From the NCBI GenBank assembly GCA_033782935.1, contig JAWQEG010000166.1, positions 3,376,001-3,440,000 of the forward strand: DNA of 64,000 nucleotides, written 5' to 3'. A model generated the notes under the pieces. It was not told where the DNA came from and made no database searches. It saw only the letters and a list, made by a program, of their open reading frames with translations. Origin of the DNA: Petrolisthes cinctipes (taxonomy: Eukaryota > Arthropoda > Malacostraca > Decapoda > Porcellanidae). Of this stretch, positions 37,791-49,800 are shown in pieces. Position numbers and translations under genes: made by a program. Position 1 is the first letter of the stretch; each line of letters opens with the position of its first letter.

Positions 37791-39150
37791 CTTAAAATAT
37801 CCATTTTCAGCATGTTTTGGGCCTGTATTTTGAAAACATTCTAGCACTGAGTAGGCATGTACAGATCGCTTCTGGGATCCAAAATATCAAATTTTCGGGA
37901 GTTTTGAGGTTGAATTTGAGATATAAACGAGTGCAGAAGATGCATACACATGTTGACTTTGGGCACCTAAAATATCGATTTTCAGCATGTTTTGGGCCTG
38001 CATCTGAGTAGGCATGTACAGATCGCTTCAGGGACCCCAAAATATCGAATTTTTGGGTGTTTGGAGCCTGAATTTGAGATATATACGGGTACAGAAGATG
38101 CATGCACATATCGACTTTTGGGCACCTAAAAGATCGATTTTCAGTATGTTTTGGGCCAGTAATTTTAAAATACTCTAACACGGAGTAGGCATTTACAGTT
38201 TGCTTCTGGGACCCCAAAATATCAAATTTTCGGGTGTTTTGGACCTGAATTTGAAATATCGACTTTGGGCACCTAAAATATCGATTTTTAGCATGTTTTT
38301 GCCTATTTTTTGAAAATATTCTAGCACTGAGTAGGCATGTACAGATCGCTTCTGGCACCCCAAAATATCGAATTTTCGGGTGTTTTGAGCCTGAATTTGC
38401 GATATAAACGCGAACAGAAGATGCATGCACATATCGACTTTTGGGCACCTAAAATATCGATTTTGAGCATGTTTTGGGTTTGTGTCTTGAAAACATTCTA
38501 ACTAGGAGTAGGGATGTACAGATCGCTTCTGGGACCCAAAAATACCGAATTTTCGGGTGTTTTGAGCCTGAATTTGAGATATAAACATGTACAGAAGATG
38601 CATGCACATATCGACTATGGACTCTTAAAATATCCATTTTCAGCATGTTTTGGGCCTGTATTTTGAAAACATTCTAGCACTGAGTAGGCATGTACAGATC
38701 GCTTCTGGGATCCAAAATATCAAATTTTCGGGTGTTTTGAGGTTGAATTTGACATATAAACGAGTGCAGAAGATGCATACACATGTTGACTTTGGGCACC
38801 TAAAATATCGATTTTCAGCATGTTTTGGGCCTGCATCTGAGTAGGCATGTACAGATCGCTTCAGGGACCCCAAAATATCGAATTTTTGGGTGTTTGGAGC
38901 CTGAATTTGAGTTATATACGGGTACAGAAGATGCATGCACATATCGACTTTTGGGCACCTAAAAGATCGATTTTCAGTATGTTTTGGGCCAGTAATTTTA
39001 AAATACTCTAACACGGAGTAGGCATGTACAGTTTGCTTCTGGGACCCCAAAATATCAAATTTTCGGGTGTTTTGGACCTGAATTTGAAATATCGACTTTG
39101 GGCACCTAAAATATCGATTTTTAGCATGTTTTGGGCCTTTATTTTGAAAA
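37791..39150 (+). repeat. 833-bp-offset tandem duplication
   Basis: About 37791-38320 and 38624-39150 are near-identical at an offset of 833 bp. Both have the rare aaaatatccattttcagc, cttctgggatccaaaat, gagcctgaatttgag followed by atatacggg, and gggccagtaattttaaaa variants. The piece between them (about 38.33-38.62 kb) matches 24.73-25.02 kb, so the duplicated unit was already mosaic or a conversion followed. Confidence 0.8.
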
Positions 39151-41295
39151 TATTCTAGCACTGAGTAGGCATGTAGATATCGCTTCTGGGACCTCAAAAT
39201 ATCGAATTTTCGGGTGTTTTGAGCCTGAATTTGAGATATAAACGAGTGCAGAAGATGCATACACATGTTCAATTTGGGTACCTAAAATATCGATTTTTAG
39301 CATGTTTTGGGCCTGCATCTGAGTAGGCATGTACAGATCGCTTCTGGGACTCCAAAATATCGAATTTTCGGATGTTTGGAGCCTGAATTTGAGATATAAA
39401 CGGGTACAAAAGATGCATGCACATATCGACTTTTGGGCACCTAAAAGATCGATTTTCAGTATATTTTGGGCCTGTATATTGAAAATACTCTAACACGGAG
39501 TAGGCATGTACAGATCGCTTCTGGGACCCCAAAATATCGAATTTTTGGGTGTTTTTGGCCTGAATTTGAGATATCGACTTTGGGCACCTAAAATATCGAT
39601 TTTTAGCATGTTTTGGGCCTTAATTTTGAAATTATTCCTGCACTGAGTAGGCATGTTCAGATCGCTTCTGGGACCCCAAAATATCGAATTTTCGGGTGTT
39701 TTGAGCCTGAATTTGAGATATAAACGGGTACAGAAGATGCATTCACATATCGACTTTGGACACTTAAAATATCGATTTTTAGCATGTTTTGAGCCTATAT
39801 TTTGAAAACATTCTAGCACTGACAAGACATGTACAGATCGCTTCTGGGACCCAAAATTATCAAATTTTCGGGTGTTTTGAGGTTGAATTTGAGATATAAA
39901 CGAGTGCAGAAGATACATACACATGTTGACTTTGGGCACCTAAAATATTGATTTTCAGCATGTTTTGGGCCTGCATCTGAGTAGGCATGTACAGATCGCT
40001 TCTGGGACCCCAAAATATCGAAATTTTGGGTGTTTGGAGCCTGAATTTGAGATGTAAACGGGTACAGAAGATGCATGCACATATCGACTTTTTGGCACCT
40101 AAAAGATCGATTTTCAGTATGTTTTGGGCCTGTATTTTGAAAATACTCTAACACGGAGTAGGCATGTACAGTTCGCTTCAGGGACCCCAAAATATCGAAT
40201 TTTCGGGTGTTTTGGGCCTGAATTTGAGATATCGACTTTGGGCACCTAAAATATCGATTTTTAGCATGTTTTGGGCCTATATTTTGAAAATATTCTAGCA
40301 CTGAGTAGGCATCTACAGATCGCTTCAGGGACCCCAAAATATCGAATTTTCGTTTGTTTTGAGCCTGAATTTGAGATATAAACGGGTACAGAAGATGCAT
40401 GCACATATTGACTTTGGGCGCCTAAAATATCGATTTTCAGCATGTTTTGGGCCTGTATTTTGAAAATACTCTAACTAGGAGTAGGCATGTACAGATCGCT
40501 TCTGGGACCCAAAAATATCGAATTTTCGGGTGTTTTGAGCCTGAATTTGAGATATAAACGGGTACAGAAGATGCATGCACATATCGACTTTAGACACTTA
40601 AAATATCGATTTTTAGCATGTTTTGAGCCTATATTTTGAAAACATTCTAGCACTGACTAGACATGTACAGATCGCTTCTTGACCCAAAATTATCAAATTT
40701 TCGGGTGTTTTGAGGTTGAATTGGAGATATAAACGAGTGCAGAAGATTCATTTACATATCGACTTTAGGGCACCTAAAAGATCGATTTTCAGTATGTTTT
40801 AAGCCTGTATTTTGAAAATACTCTAACACGGAGTAGGCATGTACAGTTCGCTTCTGGGACCCCAAAATATCGAATTTTCGGGTGTTTTGGGCCTGAATTT
40901 GAGATATCGACTTTGGGCACCTAAAAATATCGATTTTTAGCATGTTTTGGGCCTATATATTGAAAATATTCTAGCAATAAGTAGGCATGTACATATCACT
41001 TCTGGGACCCGAAAATAGCGAATTTTCGGGTGTTTTGAGCCTGAATTTGAGATAAAAACGGGTACAGAAGATGCATCCACATATCGACTTTTGGGCACCT
41101 AAAAGATCGATTTTCAGTATGTTTTGGGCCTGTATATTGAAAATACTCTAACACGGAGTAGGCATGTACAGATCGCTTCTGGGACCCCAAAATATCGAAT
41201 TTTTGGGTGTTTTTGGCCTGAATTTGAGATATCGACTTTGGGCACCTAAAATATCGATTTTTAGCATGTTTTGCGCCTATATTTTAAAAATAATC

Positions 41296-42554
41296 TAGCA
41301 CTGAGTAGGCATGTACAGATCGCTTCTGGGACCCCAAAATATCGACTTTTCGAGTGTTTTGAGCCTGAATTTGAGATATAAACTTGTACAGAAGATGCAT
41401 GCACATATCGACTTTTGGGCACCTAAAATATCGATTTTGAGCATGTTTTGGGTCTGTATCTTGAAAACATTCTAACAAGGAGTAGGGATGTACAGATCGC
41501 TTCTGGGACCCAAAAATACCGAATTTTCGGGTGTTTTGAGCCTACATTTGAGATATAAACGGGTACAGAATATGCATGCACATATCGACTTTGGACACTT
41601 AAAATATCGATTTTCAGCATGTTTTGGGCCTGTATTTTGAGAACATTTTAGCACTGAGTAGGCATGTACAGATCGCTTCTTGGACCCCAAAATATCGAGT
41701 TTTTGGGTGTTTTGGACCTGAATTTGAGATATCGACTTTGGGCACCTAAAATATCGATTTTTAGCATGTTTTGGGCCTATATTTTGAAAATATATTTTAG
41801 CACTGAGTGCCTACTATATGTACAGATCGCTTCTGGGACCCCAAAATATCGAATTTTCGGATGTTTGGAGCCTGAATTTGAGATATAAACGGGTACAGAA
41901 GATGCATGCACATATTGACTTTGGGTACCTAAGATATCGATTTTTAGCATGTTTTGGGCCTGTATTTTGAAAATACTCTAACTAGGAGTAGGCATGTACA
42001 GATCGCTTCTGGGACCCAAAAATATCGAATTTTCGGGTGTTTTGAGCCTGAATTTGAGATATAAACGGGTACATAAGATGCATGCACATATCGACTTTAG
42101 ACACTTAAAATATCGATTTTTAGCATGTTTTGAGCCTATATTTTGAAAACATTCTAGCACTGACTAGACATGTACAGATCGCTTCTGGGACCCAAAATTA
42201 TCAAATTTTCGGGTGTTTTGAGGTTGAATTTGAGATATAAACGAGTGCAGAAAATAAATACACATGTTGACTTTGGGCACCTAATATATCGATTTTCAGC
42301 ATGTTTTGGGCCTGCATCTGAGTAGGCATGTACAGATCGCTTCAGGGACCCCAAAATATCGAATTTTTGGGTGTTTGGAGCCTGAATTTGAGATATAAAC
42401 GGGTACCGAAGATGCATGCACATATCGACTTTTGGGCACCTAAAAGATCGATTTTCAGTATGTTTTGGGCCTGTATTTTGAAAATACTCTAACACGGAGT
42501 AGGCATGTACAGATCACTTCTGGGACCCAAAAATATCGAATTTTCGGGTGTTTT
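41296..42554 (+). repeat. 1341-bp-offset tandem duplication, copy 1
   Basis: Near-identical to 42637-43895. Both contain the micro-inversion tgcctac, an AT insertion in gaaaatatattttagcac, tatcgacttttcgag and gcagaaaataaatacac. Visible differences are few (for example tattttgagaac near 41640 versus tattttgaaaac, and cgcttctggg near 42003 versus cgcttgtggg). Confidence 0.88.
41808..41814 (-). repeat. 7-bp micro-inversion in the gtaggca motif, copy 1
   Basis: The usual ctgagtaggcatgtacag reads ctgag-tgcctac-tatatgtacag. The heptamer tgcctac is the exact reverse complement of gtaggca, and 5 net bases are gained at the junction. The homologous site in the other large copy (about 31.83 kb) has the normal gagtaggcatg. 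Confidence 0.75.
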
Positions 42555-42636
42555 GGGCCAGAATTTGTAATATCGACTTTGGGTACCTAAAATATCGATT
42601 TATAGCATGTTTTGGGCCTATATTTTCAAAATATTC

Positions 42637-43895
42637 TAGCACTGAGTAGGCATGTACAGATCGCTTCTGGGACCCCAAAATATCGACTTTTCGAGTGTTT
42701 TGAGCCTGAATTTGAGATATAAACTTGTACAGAAGATGCATGCACATATCGACTTTTGGGCACCTAAAATATCGATTTTGAGCATGTTTTGGGTCTGTAT
42801 CTTGAAAACATTCTAACAAGGAGTAGGGATGTACAGATCGCTTCTGGGACCCAAAAATACCGAATTTTCGGGTGTTTTGAGCCTACATTTGAGATATAAA
42901 CGGGTACAGAATATGCATGCACATATCGACTTTGGACACTTAAAATATCGATTTTCAGCATGTTTTGGGCCTGTATTTTGAAAACATTTTAGCACTGAGT
43001 AGGCATGTACAGATCGCTTCTTGGACCTCAAAATATCGAGTTTTTGGGTGTTTTGGACCTGAATTTGAGATATCGACTTTGGGCACCTAAAATATCGATT
43101 TTTAGCATGTTTTGGGCCTATATTTTGAAAATATATTTTAGCACTGAGTGCCTACTATATGTACAGATCGCTTCTGGGACCCCAAAATATCGAATTTTCG
43201 GATGTTTGGAGCCTGAATTTGAGATATAAACGGGTACAGAAGATGCATGCACATATTGACTTTGGGCACCTAAGATATCGATTTTTAGCATGTTTTGGGC
43301 CTGTATTTTGAAAATACTCTAACTAGGAGTAGGCATGTACAGATCGCTTGTGGGACCCAAAAATATCGAATTTTCGGGTGTTTTGAGCCTGAATTTGAGA
43401 TATAAACGGGTACATAAGATGCATGCACATATCGACTTTAGACACTTAAAATATCGATTTTTAGCATGTTTTGAGCCTATATTTTGAAAACATTCTAGCA
43501 CTGACTAGACATGTACAGATCGCTTCTGGGACCCAAAATTATCAAATTTTCGGGTGTTTTGAGGTTGAATTTGAGATATAAACGAGTGCAGAAAATAAAT
43601 ACACATGTTGACTTTGGGCACCTAATATATCGATTTTCAGCATGTTTTGGGCCTGCATCTGAGTAGGCATGTACAGATCGCTTCAGGGACCCCAAAATAT
43701 CGAATTTTTGGGTGTTTGGAGCCTGAATTTGAGATATAAACGGGTACCGAAGATGCATGCACATATCGACTTTTGGGCACCTAAAAGATCGATTTTCAGT
43801 ATGTTTTGGGCCTGTATTTTGAAAATACTCTAACACGGAGTAGGCATGTACAGATCGCTTCTGGGACCCAAAAATATCGAATTTTCGGGTGTTTT
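42637..43895 (+). repeat. 1341-bp-offset tandem duplication, copy 2
   Basis: Second copy. Downstream of about 43895 the sequence continues into the counterpart of 32.55 kb, whereas copy 1 continues into the junction gtgttttgggccag near 42554. The two copies therefore mark where the duplication re-entered the array. Confidence 0.88.
43149..43155 (-). repeat. 7-bp micro-inversion in the gtaggca motif, copy 2
   Basis: Identical lesion exactly 1341 bp downstream of the first, inherited through the 1341-bp tandem duplication. Confidence 0.75.
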
Positions 43896-46800
43896 GAGGA
43901 TGAATTTGGGATATAAACGGGTGCAGAAGATGCATCCACATATCGACTTTTGGGCACCTAAAAGATCGATTTTCAGTATATTTTGGGCCTGTATATTGAA
44001 AATACTCTAACACGGAGTAGGCATGTACAGATCGCTTCTGGGACCCCAAAATATCGAATTTTTGGGTGTTTTGGGCCTGAATTTGAGATATAAACGGGTA
44101 CAGAAGATGCATGCACATATCGACTTTTGGGCACCTAAAATATCGATTTTGAGCATGTTTTGGGTCTGTATCTTTAAAACATTCTAACTAGGAGTAGGGA
44201 TGTACAGATCGCTTCTAGGACCCAAAAATACCGAATTTTCGGGTGTTTTGAGCCTGAATTTGAGATATAAACGGGTACAGAAGATGCATGCACATATCGA
44301 CTTTGGACACTGAAAATATCGATTTTCAGCATGTTTTGGGCCTGTATTTTGAAAACATTCTAGCACTGAGTAGGCATGTACAGATCGCTTCTGGGACCCC
44401 AAAATATCGAGTTTTTGGGTGTTTTGGACCTGAATTTGAGATATCGACTTTGGGCACCTAAAATATCGATTTTTAGCATGTTTTGGGCCTATATTTTGAA
44501 AATATTCTAGCACTGAGTAGGCATGTACAGATCGCTTCTGGGACCCCAAAATATCGAATTTTCGGGTGTTTTGAGCCTGAATTTGAGATATAAACGGGAA
44601 CAGAAGATGCATGCACATATCGACTTTTGGGCACCTAAAATATCGATTTTGAGCATGTTTTGGGTCTGTATCTTGAAAACATTCTAACTAGGAGTAGGGA
44701 TGTACAGATCGCTTCTGGGACCCAAAAATACCGAATTTTCGGGTGTTTTGAGCCTGAATTTGAGATATAAACGGGTACAGAAGATGCTTTCACATATCGA
44801 CTTTGGACAATGAAAATATCGATTTGCATCATGTTTTGGGCCTGTATTTTGAAAACATTCTAGCACTGAGTAGGCATGTACAGATCGCTTCTGGGACCCC
44901 AAAATATCGAGTTTTTGGGTGTTTTGGACCTGAATTTGAGATATCGACTTTGGGCACCTAAAAATATCGATTTGTAGCATGTTTTGGGCCTATATTTTGA
45001 AAATATTCTAGCACTGAGTAGGCATGTACAGATCGCTTCTGGGACCCCAAAATATCGAATTTTCGGGTGTTTTGAGCTTGAATTTGAGATATAAACGGGT
45101 ACAGAAGATGCATGCACATATTGACTTTATGCACCTAAAATATCGATTTTCAGCATGATTTGGGCCTGTATTTTGAAAATACTCTAACTAGGAGTAGGCA
45201 TGTTTAGATCGCTTCTGGGACACAAAAATATCAAATTTTTGGGTTTTTTGAGCATGAATTTGAGATATAAACGGGTACAGAAGATGCATGCACATATCGA
45301 CTTTGGACACTTAAAATATCGATTTTTAGCATGTTTTGAGCCTGTATTTTGAAAACATTCTAGCACTGACTAGACATGTACAGATCGCTTCTGGGACCCA
45401 AAATTATCGAATTTTCGGGTGTTTTGAGGTTAAATTTGAGATATAAACGAGTGCAGAAGATGCATACACATGTTCAATTTGGGTACCTAAAACACCGATT
45501 TTTAGCATGTTTTGGGCCTGCATCTGAGTAGGCATGTACAGATCGCTTCTGGGACTCCAAAATATCGAATTTTCGGGTGTTTGGAGTGTGAAATTGAGAT
45601 ATAAACGGGTACAGAAGATGCATGCACATATCGACTTTTGGGCACCTAAAAGATCGATTTTCAGTATGTTTTAGGCCTGTATTTTGAAAATACTCTAACA
45701 CGGAGTAGGCATGTACAGTTCGCTTCTGGGACCCCAAAATATCGAATTTTCGGGTGTTTTGGGCCTGAATTTGAGATATCGACTTTGGGGACCTAAAATA
45801 TCGATTTTTAGCATGTTTTGGGCCTATATTTTAAAAATATTCTAGCACTAAGTAAACATGTACAGATCACTTCTGGGACCCCAAAATATCGAATTTTCGG
45901 GTGTTTTGAGCCTGAATTTGAGATATAAACGGGTACAGATGATACACGCACATATCGACTTTGGACACTTAAAATATCGATTTTCAGCATGTTTTGGGCC
46001 TGTATTTTGAAAATACTCTAACACGGAGTAGGCATGTACGATTCGCTTCTGGGACCCCAAAATATCGAATTTTCGGGTGTTTTGGGCCTGAATTTGAAAT
46101 ATCGACTTTGGCACCTAAAATATCGATTTTTAGCATGTTTTGGGCCTATATTTTGAAAATATTCTAGCACTGAGTAGGCATGTACAGATCGCTTCTGGGA
46201 CCCCAAAATATCGAATTTTCGGGTGTTTTGATCCTGAATTTGAGATATAAACGGGTACAGAAGATGCATGCACATATTGACTTTGGGCACCTAAAATATC
46301 GATTTTCAGCATGTTTTGAGCCTATATTTTGAAAACATTCTAGCACTGACTAGACATTTACAGATCGCTTCTGGGACCCAAAATTATCGAATTTTCGGGT
46401 GTTTGGAGCCTGAATTTGAGATATAAACGGGTACAGAAGATGCATGCACATATCGAGTTTATGGCACCTAAAGGATCGATTTTCAGTATGTTTTGGGCCT
46501 GTATTTTGAAAATACTCTAACACGGAGTAGGCATGTACAGTTCGCTTCTGGGACCCCAAAATATCGAATTTTAGGGTGTTTTGGGCCTGAATTTGAGATA
46601 TCGACTTTGGCGACCTAAAATATCGATTTTTAGCATGTTTTGGCCCTATACTTTGAAAATATTCTAGCACTAAGTACAGATCACTTCTGGGACCCCAAAA
46701 TATCGAATTTTCGGGTGTTTTGAGCCTGAATTTGAGATATAAACGGGTACAGATGATGCATGCACATATCGATTTTGGACACTTAAAATATCGATTTTTA

Positions 46801-49800
46801 GCATGTTTTGAGCCTATATTTTGAAAAATTTCTAGCACTGCGTAGGCATGTACAGATCGCTTATGGAACCCAAAAATATCAAATTTTCGGGTGTTTTGAG
46901 GTTGAATTTGGGATATAAACGGGTGCAGAAGATGCATCCACATATCGACTTTTTGGCACCTAAAAGATCGATTTTCAGTATATTTTGGGCCTGTATATTG
47001 AAAATACTCTAACACGGAGTAGGCATGTACAGATTGCTTCTGGGACCCCAAAATATCGAATTTTTAGGTGTTTTGGGCCTGAATTTGAGATATCGACTTT
47101 GGGCACCTAAAATATCGATTTTTAGCATGTTTTGGGCCTATATTTTGAAAATATTCTAGCACTGAGTAGGTATGTACAGATCGCTTCTGGGACCCCAAAA
47201 TATCGAATTTTCGTGTGTTTTGAACCTGAATTTGAGATATAAACGGGTACAGAAGATGCATGCACATATCGGCTTTGGACACTGAAAATATCGATTTTCA
47301 GCTTGTTTTGGGCCTGTATTTTGAAAACATTCTAGCACTGAGTAGGCATGTACAGATTGCTTCTGGGACCTCAAAATTTCGAGTTTTTGGGTGTTTTGGA
47401 CCTGAATTTGAGATATCGACTTTGGGCACCTAAAATATCGATTTTTTGCATGTTTTGGGCCTATATTTTGAAAATATTCTAGCACTGAGTAGGCATGTAC
47501 AGATCGCTTCAGGGACACCAAAATATCGAATTTTTAAGTGTTTTGAGCCTGAATTTGAGATATAAACGGGTACAGAAGATGCATGCACATATTGACTTTT
47601 GGGCACCTAAAATTTCGATTTTGAGCATGTTTTGGGTCTGTATCTTGAAAACATTCTAACTAGGAGTAGGGATTTGCAGATCGCTTCTAGGATCCAAAAA
47701 TACCGACTTTTCGGGTGTTTTGAGCCTGAATTTGAGATATAAACGGGTACAGAAGATGCATGCACATATTGACTTTGGGCACCTAAAATATCGATTTTCA
47801 GCATGATTTGGGCCTGTATTTTGAAAATACTCTAACGAGGAGTAGGCATGTACAGATCGCTTCTGGGACCCAAAAATATCGAATTTTCGGGTGTTTTGAG
47901 CCTGAATTTGAGATATAAACGGGTACAGAAGATGCATGCACATATCGACTTTGGACACTTAAAATATCGATTTTTAGCATGTTTTGAGCCTATATTTTGA
48001 AAACATTCTAGCACTGACTAGATATGTACAGATCGCTTCTGGGACCCAAAATTATCAAATTTTCGGGTGTTTTGAGGTTGAATTTGAGATATAAACGAGT
48101 GCAGAAGGTGCATACACATGTTGACTTTGGGCACCTAAAATATCGATTTTCAGCATGTTTTGGGCCTGCATCTGAGTAGGCATGTACAGATCGCTTCAGG
48201 GACCCCAAAATATCGAATTTTCTGGTGTTTGGAGCCTGAATTTGAGATATAAACGGGTACAGAAGATGCATGCACATATCGACTTTTGGGCACCAAAAAG
48301 ATTGATTTTCAGTATGTTTTGGGCCTGTGTTTTGAAAATACTCTAACACGGAGTAGGTATGTACAGTTCGCTTCTGGGACCCCAAAATATCGAATTTTCG
48401 GGTGTTTTGGGCCAGAATTTGAAATATCGACTTTGGGTACCTAAAATATCGATTTATAGCATGTTTTGGGCCTATATTTTGAAAATATTCTAGCACTGAG
48501 TAGGCATGTACAGATCGCTTCTGGGACCCCAAAATATCTAATTTTCGGGTGTTTTGAGCCTGAATTTTAGATATAAACGGGTATAGAAGATACATGCACA
48601 TATCGACTTTTGGGCACCTAAAATATCGATTTTGAGCATGTTTTGGGTCTGTATCTTGAAAACATTCTAACTAGGAGTAGGGATGTACAGATCGCTTCTG
48701 GGACCCAAAAATACCGAATTTTCGGGTGTTTTTAGCCTGAATTTGAGATATAAACGGGTACAGAAGATGCATGCACATATTGACTTTGGGCACCTAAAAT
48801 ATCGATTTTTAGCATGTTTTGGGCCTGTATTTTGAAAATACTCTAACTAGGAGTAGGCATGTACAGATAGCTTCTGGGACCCAAAAATATCGAATTTTCG
48901 GGTGTTTTGAGCCTGAATTTGAGATATAAACGGGTACAGAAGATGAATGAACATATCGACTTTGGACACTTAAAATAACGATTTTCAGCATGTTTTGAGC
49001 CTATATTTTAAAAACATTCTAGCTCTGACTAGACATGTACAGATCGCTTCTGGGACCCAAAATTATCAAATTTTCGGGTGTTTTGAGGTTGAATTTGAGA
49101 TATAAACGAGTGCAGAAGATGCATACACATGTTGACTTTGGGCACCTATAATATTGATTTTCAGCATGTTTTGGGCCTGCATCTGATTAGGCATGTACAG
49201 ATAGCTTCTGGGACCCCAAAATATCGAATTTTCGGGTGTTTGGAGCCTGAATTTGAGATATAAACGGGGACAGATGATGCATGCACATATCGACTTTGGA
49301 CACTTAAAATATCGATTTTTAGCATCTTTTGAGTCTATATTTTGAAAAAATTCTAGCACTGAGTAGGCATGTACAGATCGCTTCTGGGACCCCAAAATAT
49401 CGAATTTTCGGGTATTTTGAGCCTGAATTTGAGATATAAACGGGAACAGAAGATGCATGTACATATCGACTTTTGGGCACCAAAAATATCGATTTTGAGC
49501 ATGTTTTCGGTCTGTATCTTGAAAACATTCTAACTAGGAGTAGGGATGTACAGATCGCTTCTGGGACCCATAAATACCGAATTTTCGGGTGTTTTGAGCC
49601 TGAATTTGAGATATAAACGGGTACAGAAGATGCATGCACATATCGACTTTGGACAATGAAAATATCGATTTTCAGCATGTTTTGGGCCTGTATTTTGAAA
49701 ACATTCTAGCACTGAGTATGCATGTACAGATCGCTTCTGGGACCCCAAAATATCGAGTTTTTGAGTGTTTTGGACCTGAATTTGAAATATCGACTTTGGG

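Larger units (their letters stand above)
35846..39780 (+). repeat. Array segment between the two large copies
   Basis: Monomers only. About 35.85-36.67 kb matches about 39.61-40.4 kb (offset ~3770; shared gaaattattcctgcactg and gagatgtaaacggg). 37.0-37.6 kb is segment P copy 4. 37.79-38.32 kb is duplicated at 38.62-39.15 kb. 38.33-38.60 kb matches 24.73-25.0 kb (shared cttctggcaccccaaaat and tgcgatataaacgcg). It is a mosaic of pieces found elsewhere. Confidence 0.85.
39780..47137 (+). repeat. Large segmental duplication, copy 2 (~7.4 kb)
   Basis: Counterpart of about 28.98-35.85 kb. It lacks the ~823-bp piece of copy 1, contains an additional 1341-bp tandem duplication, has one extra ~148-bp S-type unit near 44.9-45.0 kb, and lacks one 177-bp unit present in copy 1 near 34.86 kb. 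The shared 8-bp-deletion boundary lies at 35387 in copy 1 and 46680 here (offset 11293). Confidence 0.85.

Noticed and set aside
41808..41814. Target site or insertion footprint of a mobile element at the altered gtaggca motif
   Set aside because: Only 7 bp are reversed with 5 net bases added; no inserted sequence, terminal repeats or target-site duplication is present, so a local repair-type inversion fits better.
46350..47051. Long reverse-strand open reading frames (up to 233 codons here; dozens of 60-200 codons across the window)
   Set aside because: They are translations of the satellite. Units of 177 and 147 bp are multiples of three, so a frame open in one unit stays open through the next; a 176- or 158-bp unit shifts it. 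The predicted proteins are the same phrases in shuffled order, start and stop at fixed monomer positions, and show no domain or signal. No promoter or splice context is visible.
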